Positions 12,932 through 20,503 of a stretch of 64,000 nt of DNA are shown in pieces (the first letter of the stretch is position 1; the number at the start of each line of letters is the position of its first letter). Source of the DNA: Aricia agestis (lineage: Eukaryota > Arthropoda > Insecta > Lepidoptera > Lycaenidae); contig NC_056409.1 in NCBI RefSeq assembly GCF_905147365.1, forward strand, positions 15,505,001 through 15,569,000, given 5' to 3'. The position numbers were made by a program, and so were the translations under genes. The notes under the pieces were generated by a model. That model was not told the origin of the DNA. It saw only the letters and a program-made list of their open reading frames with translations, and searched no databases.

Positions 12932-15900
12932 AAATATATATCTATATATAGATGTACCAAGTATTGTACACTATGAAAAGGTATACAGAAAACTTCGCAA
13001 TATAATATATCTCTTATGGATAATATCCCACAATAACATTTTTGTCATTTACTTTTCACTACAAATAATGGCTAATTTTCGAAGCGATTTTAAGCAATTG
13101 ATACGGCATTAATCCTTATCCAATTAAATACTTTAAATTAAATACATTGTTGATTTAATATAAGTAGATCTATATAATATGGCCCTTTACAATGTAAGCA
13201 ATAACGCGAAGCTGTCGGCTGTCGCAATAAACGCGCCAGTTTAGTTTTATTACCTTAAAGAAGTGCTCCAAGTTGTGGCACTCGTCTAGCCCCTGCGCGA
13301 AGAGCGCGGCGAGTCGTCGGTCGACGTCTCGCAGCACGCGGGCGTGCCGGCGGTGCTCGCCCTCAAACTGCTCGTCCTCCGGCTCCGCGGGGTCGTACGT
13401 GATGCTGCCCAGCTTCTGGTACGTCACTGTATACTCGTCCAGGATCTAGATTGAAGAGTTGTAGGGAATGGTTTAGTAGTCAAGCCTTAACATTTTTGAT
13501 ACAATCTGTATATCATTTATAACTCTTATGGTAAAGTTCAAAGGAAGCGAAAAGTGTTAAACTGATGTTAAACGGAAGTCAGTCTTCCGTCCTAAAGGTA
13601 AAAGGAATAGAGAGTGCTCTTGTGTACTGCGCACATACTTGGGCACTATAAAATTACTCCTGCGTAACTGACCTGGTTTCAATGAAATATATTTTAATGA
13701 TCTGGATCTGTTTAACGTAGCGCGTAGATATATATTAATAAGCGCGTGACTTTGTTCCTTTTGACTTCGTTACCGGTTCCAGTTCATATATTTAAAATTA
13801 AAAACCAATCTTAGGCCGGTATTGGTTCAGTTGGGCAGGCTCTGTGATTGGTTGGCTGTCAAAATTTGGACAAATTACCTTCTGACACTCCGCACTTAAA
13901 ATCTTGCCTCGAAGGCCGCAGAATTCGATCTTCTCCAACTTGAATATCTCGACAGTGGCGGCGAGTATCTCCTCAATCATTTTGAGTCGCTTCATGTACG
14001 CGTTGAAGCGCATGAAGACGCGGTCGAAGTCGAAGGACCAGCGCACAGCCGTCACGCCGGCCGGGAAGAACGTCGACACTTTGTCGCGGTTCATTTCGTA
14101 CGTCTCGCTATGAAGGGGTATTTTAGTGTAGTTTACCTCATAATAACTAAGTTGTTTTACTTCATAAAATAATAAAAGTTTTGTGTACAGTTAGTTAATA
14201 AATTCTAAATTTAAGAATATACCATCGAGGAAATTGATTCTTAGGCAGTTGATGGACCTACGTCATAATAATATTATGTCGTCATAAGTCGGCTTATGTC
14301 AATTCAATGTTAGCTGTGATCGTCGGATAGGTTTTGACTTTACGTGACCAAATTACTTAGGTCCGCCATCTGCCTAGGAATCAACTTATATCTCATAGAA
14401 CCTACAAAGGTTTAAAAACGTTTGCTTACGCGTCAAAATAGTCAGGCGAGAAGCTAAGCTATAAAGTGTTGTTACGTATATTTAATTTTGAATCAAAAGT
14501 AAATTAAAAACTCTATTAAGCTTACACGAAAAAGTTCAAGTAGCTTATAGCCTTTTGTATTTTCTCGAGCTGTTCATCTGGATCCCCTTGGAATATTGAC
14601 ATCGGGTCGATGGCGACCGTGCACTGCTGGATAACAAGGTTACACACCTCACGTAGAAGAGCTACAAAATTAAAAATAATAAGAAAATTAAAAATAACAT
14701 GGTTTAACAAAAAATTCTTATTTTGTTTAGCTGAAATATCTATCACATTATATTATAGTCATCTTAACACAAATAACCCCTAGTTAGTCCCTCACTAAAT
14801 ATTTTAATTGAAACATTATTTGTTGGGCTATCTCCGCTATAATTATCCTCGATAGTCGTAATTGTTCATACCATTTCCATAAAAAACCTAGATCATAGAG
14901 CGCCATTTGCCAAATAATCAAAAAGAAACTTACGTATTAGTTTTTCCACGTTACAAAAGTATCTTGAGTTTCCCCACAGCAGCCCGATACAGTGGAACAT
15001 CGGTCGTATCAGGCCCTTGGACTCGAAGAACTCCGTGTTTTCGTAATTCTCAAAATGACTTATCAGTGGTTTCTGATGAATACAAATGTCACGACTTTCC
15101 ACGACGGCTGAAACATTGAATTTTTGTCAAAATATGGGCCTACCGTGTGCTAGATCTGTGCAAATAAGTACCTATAGCATAGATTGAATAGTAGGTATAA
15201 TATTGTTATCTCTTTTTATTGCACATATTATAACAAAACACATAAGGCACTTTTAAACCAGTGTTAATTTTAACTTAAACCTACACAAGTGAGCCCTAGT
15301 ACTACACCTACCTGCTAATCACCTGGTTGTTGAACCTAACCCACTTATTAAAAAAATAGCTTACTTAGGGCGTATTTCACCACTTCCCGATAAGTGCCGG
15401 AAAGGCTATCCACCTAACCTATCCGGCACTTATCAGGAAGTGGTGAAACGGGCCTTTAGTAGCACTCACCAGCAACAACGTTAGTGAGCATCGATTTGAA
15501 GCAGCCGAAGTAGACGCTATGAGTGTCCTCGAGGTAGTGCGCCATGCGCTTGACGCGCGGGTCGCGTAGTTGGGAGTACACACCCTCCAGGTTCCTCAGC
15601 CTCTGACTGTAGAACTCTATGTCCTCTATCGGCAACGGAAACTTGTTGCGTTTAAATGCTAAAACAATGGAGTCAAGCTAATTTTCTTTTTATCTAGCTA
15701 TTTATTATTTTGTTACAGTTTTCTTTTGTCAGTCAATTTATCAGTTTGCTTGCATGTTTGGCCGTAATGTAAAAACCGTGCTGTGGAGAAAATGCTTGCT
15801 GCTTGCCGATAGTAAAAATTATTTTTGAGGCTTGAAGAAAATTCGCACATCTAGAATTTTTATTAAAGAATATCATTTATCAATACCACGCTCACGTAAA

Positions 15901-18900
15901 ACCTGCATGTCTTTGTCTATCCAGTAGTTTTTCTTTTACTTTTTATATGGATTTGCGTAAGTTCGGAGTAAATTTTCTTGTTACCCATATAAGAGTCCTC
16001 TTGAAGCAGGTCGTAAACTTGTTGGGCCCACTTGATGATAGCACCCTCTATGTTCGTCTTCAGAAATAAGTCAACGTCTTCGTTATTACTACAAATATCA
16101 GAATCGATGCATTAGAATATAATATAAATAGAATAGTTGTCAAGGTAATGCAGACTCATTTAAAATACAAAGTAAATTTAAACACAAATAAAGCACTTGC
16201 ACTTTTTCCACTACATTCCTTATTGAATATAGTGGAAAAAGTGCACGTAATATTGTGTTTTATTTGTGTTTAAAATTAATTTCCGCCAAGAACCGACAGT
16301 ACTATCAATTACATATAAAGCAAATTTACTCTGAACAAATACAGTAAAACCGACTTCTTTGTCTAATGTACGTCAACATAGTAATTAGAATATCCTGACA
16401 GTGGACTCCTGAATATTCCAATATTTGACTGTAGAGACTGAGTTGTAGGTATAGAATTACCTTTCTTTCAGTCTGGTTTCCGCGTGGAATATATTCTCGA
16501 TACCGTCTGGCATAGGCAACATCACTTGGCTCGTCATCTCTCCTTTCAACTGTATCAAAACTGTATTATTTAGTAAATAGAACACAACATAGCAATGCAT
16601 ATTTTGATTGTTTACTATCGTTACCTGATGCATCAAGTTCCTGAGATCGTTGACATGTTTTTTCATATCGTTCTTGACTATCTTCGGCCAGCCTTTCTGA
16701 TTTTCCGGATTACACAACAGAGGCCCAATAACCTCGTCCGCCATTACACTTAAATCCATCAGTACGTTCCCAGACATTTCTCCCATACTCAAAATCTAGA
16801 ATAATGTATTGACACAAATTACAAGAAATATAAACATACTTGAAATAGGCACACTTATGCCTAACTTGTGGCTAAATCCCATTTAAAAAGTAGACGAAAA
16901 GATTACTAACTATCCCCGTTACCCGTAGCAGTGCTACAAGCGCCGTTACCCGTAGCAGTGCTACAAGCGCCGTTGCCCGTAGCAGTGCTACAAGCGCCGT
17001 TACACGTAGCAGTGCTACAAGCGCCGTTACCCGTAGCAGTGCTACAAGCGCCGTTACCCGTAGCAGTGCTACAAGCGCCGTTACCCGTAGCAGTGCTACA
17101 AGCGCCGTTACCCGTAGCAGTGCTACAAGCGCCGTTACCCGTAGCAGTGCTACAAGCGCCGTTACCCGTAGCAGTGCTACAAGCGCCGTTACCCGTAGCA
17201 GTGCTACAAGCGCCGTTACCCGTAGCAGTGCTACAAGCGCCGTTACCCGTAGCAGTGCTACAAGCGCCGTTACCCGTAGCAGTGCTACAAGCGCCGTTAC
17301 CCGTAGCAGTGCTACAAGCGCCGTTACCCGTAGCAGTGCTACAAGCGCCGTTACCCGTAGCAGTGCTACAAGCGCCGTTACCCGTAGCAGTGCTACAAGC
17401 GCCGTTACCCGTAGCAGTGCTACAAGCGCCGTTACACGTAGCAGTGCTACAAGCGCCGTTACCCGTAGCAGTGCTACAAGCGCTACAACATTTCGTAGGC
17501 CCTGTAGCTACGACTGCTACGAGGCTACGTGCTACACAAAATGCGAATTCAGTGCATTTTTTAACTATTTTTTCTCTGAAATGTCGCAAAGCGTTAGGAT
17601 GCATTTTCAAATGAGCCATTCAAATTTCAAACAGGCATCCCAACACCGCTGGCAGAATTCATTTTCTTGTGTAGTAAATAAAACTCACGTTTTGAATGGG
17701 TCAATATACATTAATAACAATGTAATAATAATTATTATTTTAAACTCACTTCCCGAACATTCTTTACTGTTAACTTTTCATTTGTGTTTCTTAGAAAATA
17801 AATCAATTTTCCTCTGCTCATCGGCGGAAAGCTCAGGGAGCATGTTATCAGGCCAGCCATGTTCATCCGGAAAACGATGATTTTGTATTGGGATATATCA
17901 AAGAATCGAAACAGGATATGCTAAAACATATTATAGGTACATTTAAGTAATATCATTGTATAGTGTGATGTTTAAATAATAAATAGGCGAGTGAATCATT
18001 ACTAGCATTTGCATTTAATCGAAATACCAAAGCCAAATTTTCCGAGACTCGATTTTGTCTGAGCCTTAATGGATCACTCTGTGTGCTGATGAAGATGTAG
18101 GTATTGTAATTATTATTGTTTATGTTGTTGCAAGTTATTACGTAGATTTTTTTGTTATAGACACTAGGTGTTACGTGATACCTTGTGGCCTTGATACATG
18201 TGGGAGTGGATTGGCATGACTCATGCCAATCCACACCCACGCACGGTCAGTTCTAACTGATCCAATCGGTAGCGTCATGCCGATTGGACGATAGGAAGGA
18301 TAGTGTATGGCCACCATTAATCATGTAGGTATGCGACGTAGTCTTGGGTGTTGTTTGTAGATTGTGCTTGTGTGTATTTTCCTATTCCTAGTAGGTAATA
18401 TTACATACCTTTTCATCTCCAGTTATAAATTTCGTCCATTTCTCAATCTTCTGTTTAAGTGATCTTAAAATATATTCGCTCATAAACTCTAAACGAGTGT
18501 CGACCTCCTCTTTCTATAAATAAATAAAAAAAAAACTAAATTACTTAATATGGTCTATAGTTTTACTTTCTCTGACATTCTTCAGATGTGAAATTGAAAA
18601 AACTTACTCATCCTTGTGTTTCTATAAATTGCCCTTACACACGGCGATACCGTGCCGCTGCAGCGCCGTGTGTAAGGGCCCATAGAAATGCAAGGATGAG
18701 TATTGCGTGTGTAAACAGCCTTAGAGTAAAGTAGATAGGCATTAAGGTATGAGCACATTGTCAGTTCGCCGTTGTTCATATTTTTACGATCTGCATTGTA
18801 AATGCAAGCATACCGTTGACCCTTGGGGCAGTGTTTTTCAAACTTTTTTATGATGCTACTTCCCTCATAGTACGAAAAAATATTTCGCGACCAAAACTTT

Positions 18901-19393
18901 GCTTTTGCATTTAAGATAAATGAAGTCGACAATCGACATACGGCTTAAAACTGTATCTACAGCGTGTTGTAGATACAGTGGCCGGCCGTTGAAGATACAG
19001 TTTTATTGCGTTGCGGTCGTGTAACATGTATCAGATGTAACTGCATTTGTAGTGAAACCGCACTAGGCGTAGGTTGTAACTAGTAACTACACTGCAGCGA
19101 TGCGACACTTCGTATTTCACATCCCATGTAGGTACTGTAGGAGTGAAGCGTTGCGTAGTTCCATTGCCGCGTAGTGAGACATGTGTCATACAATTGCATA
19201 CAAAGAATATTCGGCCGTGCTGTGGCCTGTGTCGCATTGCATGGTTGGCTGCATTGTAGTTACGCCTAGATGTACGTTGCGAGCAATTTCCCCATAAAGT
19301 ACAGTGTATTTTTTTCAATTCCACATCTGAAGAATGTCTTAAGACAAACAGTAAAACAGTTTAATTTACAAAAATAAAACTTACATCACCCAT
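1..19393 (-). CDS. Axonemal dynein heavy chain, outer-arm beta type (DNAH9/11/17-like), N-terminal tail; partial, runs off left edge
   Basis: Motor subunit of ciliary or sperm-flagellar outer dynein arms; only the tail (DHC_N1 region) is in the window. Coding exons, 5' to 3': 19385-19393 (Met-Gly-Asp), 18409-18513, 17750-17920, 16625-16795, 16461-16549, 15985-16088, 15470-15658, 14934-15107, 14526-14661, 13879-14107, 13254-13445, 11548-11682, 11334-11467, 10886-11075, 10536-10637, 9959-10112, 9291-9486, 9031-9121, 8656-8905, 6889-7046, 6282-6402, and 83 to beyond 1. They total 3183 nt (1061 codons) and every phase agrees. Tail landmarks include YFLRNTNE, IGPLLCNPENQKGWP, LPPIAGMLWW, LLREIRYMKYL, WPAYVQYIDSL and LRDPDIHFVPSLD, which resemble beta heavy chains in order and spacing. 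The exon ending at 9291 uses a weak donor (gtttgg), chosen because it keeps phase. An unusual Glu/Arg/Lys-rich stretch is encoded by the exons at 8656-8905 and 6889-7046. The exact paralogue is uncertain; the dynein call is firm. Confidence 0.88.
420..836. repeat. Dispersed repeat ending in a (CAGA)n microsatellite
   Basis: This lies in the last visible dynein intron. A CAGA tetranucleotide run (about 742-790) is followed by 'tataacacccctcttttt' and 'gtcgggggttaaaaa', an end typical of a common lepidopteran interspersed repeat. No coding sequence is seen. The left boundary is a guess; the rest of the intron to 1215 shows nothing recognisable. Confidence 0.5.
1687..1846. repeat. Foldback (inverted-repeat) element inside the hAT-like element
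   Basis: An arm of roughly 60 bp beginning aagaccttttctttatcg is repeated as its inverse at the right side (cgataaagaaaaggtctt), with a short central loop. It looks like a MITE nested in the larger element. No clear target duplication was found. Confidence 0.6.
1966..4715 (-). mobile_element. 5'-truncated non-LTR retrotransposon (CR1/L2-group LINE)
   Basis: The element lies antisense to the window. Its body is the reverse-transcriptase ORF at 2463-4712. Its 3' end, at low coordinates, finishes in four pentamers (gaata on the plus strand) after an AT-rich 3' UTR. Short 3' tandem repeats instead of poly-A are typical of CR1/L2-like LINEs. The 5' boundary lies just past 4712, where recognisable LINE protein stops; most of the endonuclease and any ORF1 are missing, consistent with 5' truncation on insertion. 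Confidence 0.8.
2463..4712 (-). CDS. LINE ORF2 fragment: end of endonuclease domain plus full reverse transcriptase (749 codons)
   Basis: The frame opens inside the last part of an AP-endonuclease domain: the usual S-D-H motif reads SYHDLIYVAF here, with Tyr in place of the catalytic-region Asp. It continues through the RT palm and fingers: FRPISILPFLSKVLERLL, YQSGFRKGHSTTSAL, LLDFSNAFNSIDHDVL, AGVPQGGVLSPLLFALF and the HLYADDLQ catalytic box, then the C-terminal thumb region. The frame is uninterrupted, so the copy is fairly young. With the endonuclease truncated it cannot be a complete autonomous element. The printed start Met is probably not a native start. Confidence 0.85.
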   Translation of the reverse strand: MFEMPNCEINMAKHGQSSAEMFSYHDLIYVAFNVRVPKRKRKVLFQRNFSSLNVDSLREDTLNIDWSALYASESADTKVEMFNSLLRSLYDKHAPIKPVRIKHLPAPWLTDGIRSLINAKHAAKAKYKKTNTIEHRDRYIKLRNKCNTLCRDAQRRHIHSSIENGDPAKTWKFLKSLGIGKNNNSDNSCNIDVNIINRHFSFTSNLDPVVKLQTLNKISLMQISNSEQFRFVLFTECEVKRHVMAITSSSVGDDGVSRRMIIPILDIISPVLLHIFNYCISTCSFPDTWKSAHIIPLPKSTRPKVVTDFRPISILPFLSKVLERLLHHQLTKHVTDNHLLSAYQSGFRKGHSTTSALVKVADDIRAGMDNKMLTILTLLDFSNAFNSIDHDVLIALLATLNFAPSVIQLLRSYLGGRRQRVKTSESFSDWTNTSAGVPQGGVLSPLLFALFINFITLFIFAHFHLYADDLQIYTQSTLDALPAAVDVINRDLSIICNWSREHGLLINPDKSQLIILGSPGLVSRIDWATLPSVSINGVIIPYSKVVKNLGVHFDEHLSWSYQLKEISRKVYSTWHSLKRLRYLLPVPTKVALAESLFLSLLDYADACFINLTEDQLNKLERLQNLSIRFVFGLRKFDRISEFRNKLKWLPIHLRRNARALSFLYTILFDPHNPKYLKDSFNFRLPDRQVLHSSKNLLLDIPIHHTKYFHSSYSVQSVLLWNSLPTRVRLSKTLNTFKSSLKEYYLNMCS
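7226..8511 (-). mobile_element. Complete mariner transposon with perfect 27-bp terminal inverted repeats
   Basis: The element is 1286 bp. The left terminus at 7226-7252 begins cgagggctgctatttatg; the right terminus at 8485-8511 is its exact inverse over 27 bp. Both sides are flanked by the TA target duplication (7224-7225, 8512-8513). It encodes an uninterrupted transposase. It fills most of the dynein intron between the exons at 8656-8905 and 6889-7046. Confidence 0.95.
7289..8341 (-). CDS. Mariner transposase, intact, DD34D
   Basis: Cut-and-paste transposase of the Tc1/mariner superfamily. The open frame extends to 8380, but the Met at 8341-8339 (MDLTREHFRAMIYYDF) gives 350 aa, near the usual mariner length of about 345, and starts just before the first helix-turn-helix. 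An N-terminal paired HTH region (ATFGDEAPSKTTVYHWY; SLGISMTSIHKILHEHL) is followed by the catalytic triad: first Asp in YTGDESWIY, second in LHHDNASCHTS, third in YSPDLAPNDFF. Exactly 34 residues separate the second and third Asp. There are no stops or frameshifts. With perfect terminal repeats, the element may still be mobile or only recently inactive. Confidence 0.95.
   Translation of the reverse strand: MDLTREHFRAMIYYDFRRGLNQQQCFIQLTATFGDEAPSKTTVYHWYSEFNRGRSTLTDENKEGRPKTAVVPQNIDAVRELIMRDRHVTYREIEASLGISMTSIHKILHEHLAVKKICSRWIPHNLTIDQKRARVDWCKKMIKKYNRGTSKAVYNIYTGDESWIYAYDPETKQQSTVWVFQDEPKPTKVTRAKSTLKQMVACFFGINGHVATVPLENRKTVNSEWNTTICLPEVFEEIRKDNRQRRIILHHDNASCHTSAETTQFLEGQKIELTGHPPYSPDLAPNDFFLFPYAKNKLRGQRFSSREEAVDAFKMHVLEIPQSEWKKCYENWFQRMQKYVDHRGEYFEKQ
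10357..10484. mobile_element. Short MITE of the GGGCC-GTTTCACCAC family
   Basis: The inverted ends 'gggcctgtttcaccactt' and 'aagtggtgaaacaggcc' flank about 95 bp in the dynein intron between the exons at 10536-10637 and 9959-10112. The termini resemble the element at 15368-15455. The left flank is TTA, but a matching right duplication is not clear. Confidence 0.65.
12371..12710. repeat. 170-bp tandem direct duplication
   Basis: Positions 12371-12540 and 12541-12710 are the same 170-bp unit in tandem. I saw one substitution (gactgtgcg versus gagtgtgcg). It lies in the 1.57-kb dynein intron 11683-13253 and overlaps a dispersed repeat that continues to the TA array. The rest of that intron shows a partial MITE end near 11781 and no gene. 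Confidence 0.9.
12790..12957. repeat. Dispersed-repeat end followed by a (TA)n microsatellite
   Basis: A GC-rich stub (gagcttttgcccgcggcttc) runs into about 37 TA dinucleotides and then a degenerate TAGATA stretch. The same stub in inverse orientation occurs near 49585. The long Tyr-Ile open frames across it are artefacts of the TA repeat. Confidence 0.85.
13590..13690 (-). repeat. Dispersed repeat, inverted copy of the one at 43945-44110
   Basis: Read on the minus strand it contains cattgaaaccagg, ttacgcaggagtaatt and gtgcgcagtacacaagagca, matching the plus-strand copy near 43960-44040. It sits in the dynein intron between the exons at 13879-14107 and 13254-13445. Confidence 0.7.
15368..15455. 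mobile_element. 88-bp foldback MITE with likely TTA target duplication
   Basis: The left arm (tttcaccacttcccgataag) is repeated inverted at the right (cttatcaggaagtggtgaaa) and nearly fills the element. TTA flanks both sides at 15365-15367 and 15456-15458 if the ends are placed as given. It lies 15 bp from the dynein exon at 15470-15658. Confidence 0.65.
16171..16277. repeat. Foldback hairpin in dynein intron
   Basis: The arms ttaaacacaaataaa and cacttgcactttttccacta are mirrored as tagtggaaaaagtgcacgt and tttatttgtgttta. The sequence is AT-rich and non-coding. Confidence 0.7.
16916..17482. repeat. Minisatellite: 21 tandem copies of a 27-bp unit
   Basis: The unit starts ccgttacccgtagcagtgct. 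Exactly 21 units fill 567 bp, with only about three single-base variants (two cccgtagc to cacgtagc, one gttaccc to gttgccc), so the array is recently homogenised. Because 27 is a multiple of three and the unit has no stop in some frames, both strands show open frames of over 225 codons (Ala-Cys-Ser-Thr-Ala-Thr-Gly-Asn-Gly on minus). It sits in the dynein intron between the exons at 17750-17920 and 16625-16795, so the frames are not genes. Confidence 0.95.
18574..19338. mobile_element. MITE with gacattcttcagatgtg ends, containing a second palindrome
   Basis: The left end gacattcttcagatgtg and right end cacatctgaagaatgtc are inverse copies. The element fills most of dynein intron 1. Inside, 18606-18701 is a separate foldback (actcatccttg ... 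caaggatgagt) around a GC-rich centre. No coding sequence is recognised. Confidence 0.7.
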
Positions 19394-20503
19394 TGCTAAA
19401 ATGACCTTTGTCTTTTTGTAGATATAAGAATATACTTCTGCTAATTATTATTATTAATGCAGCATTATTCATTAGATAAATCTTATTTAAAATAAATGCT
19501 TCAGCTAGGTAACAACGTTACAATAAAAATTAAAATTACATCATTTTCACGAACACAAAATATTTGAAATTCGGAAAACGGTTGCCTTGGTATCTCTTAG
19601 TTACCATGGCAACCGCATGCCACATGACAACCGCTAAACAAGAGAACACAGAAGAAAATAGCTGATAATGCACTGGAATCACTGACCTCTAGAGGTCAGT
19701 GACTGGAATGTGTTGTGTTGTCTTTATTATTTTGTCAAATGTTAAGCGCTTATTCCACTTGTCCTATTTAGGAAGTCCTAGCTAGGATCCTAAAAAATTT
19801 AGTCAAGTGGAATAACATTTAGAAAGCTAGGATCCTAGTTAGGATCCTAAATCGGAAAAAAATGTGGCTCCTGAATGACTAAATCAGTGTTGCCAGATGG
19901 TTTCAACCTTTTATCTGTAGTGGAAACTGCTAAATCTGTATTAAAGTCAATTTATATTATGTTATAAGATCTGGAATCCATTCGTAGGTAATTTCTTAAG
20001 TCTGTTGGTACCAAGTAGTTCAGAAAGTTCATAATTCATAATTTTACGTGGAGCAAAAATTATTTCAACCATCTTTTTCGCCTTTTATTTATTTTTATTT
20101 TCATTGAGCCAACAGCTAAGCCTATGAGAAGACCAATTTTTTGTTGCTTTGATAGAACTGGAGCCATTAAGAAGACGTCTGACCAAAATGACAACTGATT
20201 TAGTCACTAAATTAGGACAAATGGAATAAGAAGCGAACTAATTAGTCTCCTATATAGGATCCTAGCTAGGACTTCTAAATAGGACAAGTGGAATAAGCGC
20301 TTTATAGGTACCCATGTTATACTCAATGAGGTTATACTTAATCTGTGGCTATACCAGCTGTCAAACTCGAATTGAAATGTCAATAAATTCGCGCCAAAAC
20401 GTGGATGTCTCGAATTGTAAACAGTTATTTTAACGCGTTTTGTCTACAATATATTGTTTATTTATTTATAAATTTGGCTTAATTCAGTGATTTCAGTTAC
20501 AAT
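19394..20503. promoter_or_regulatory. Shared upstream region of the dynein gene and MCM5 (head-to-head)
   Basis: The dynein start (19393, minus) and the MCM5 start (20504, plus) diverge across 1.1 kb, so both promoters should be here. Half of it is a 557-bp MITE (19745-20301). That leaves about 350 bp next to dynein and 200 bp next to MCM5. I see no confident TATA box or other core motif. Confidence 0.5.
19745..20301. mobile_element. Harbinger-like MITE with TTA target duplication
   Basis: The ends agcgcttattccacttgtcc and ggacaagtggaataagcgct are exact inverses; the inverted region continues through 'gtcctagctaggatcc'. Flanked by TTA at 19742-19744 and 20302-20304, the 3-bp TWA duplication of PIF/Harbinger elements. 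Related taggatcc motifs recur internally. There is no transposase. It sits between two divergent promoters. Confidence 0.85.

Noticed and set aside
12733..13112. Tyr/Ile-rich ORFs across TA arrays (also at 47829-48011 and 48721-48945)
   Set aside because: Pure products of (TA)n dinucleotides.
16916..17482. CRISPR-like array
   Set aside because: Units are directly adjacent with no spacers, and the window is eukaryotic. It is a minisatellite.
16906..17619. Long open frames on both strands (about 230 codons each) as genes
   Set aside because: They are produced by a 27-bp tandem repeat with no stop codon and lie inside a dynein intron; there is no non-repetitive coding sequence.
17818..17870. 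Alternative minus-strand frame with FPDEHGWPDNMLPELSADEQ
   Set aside because: The other frame gives CSLSFPPMSRGKLIYFLRN, matches dynein N-termini, and reaches the gtgagt donor at 17749 in phase.
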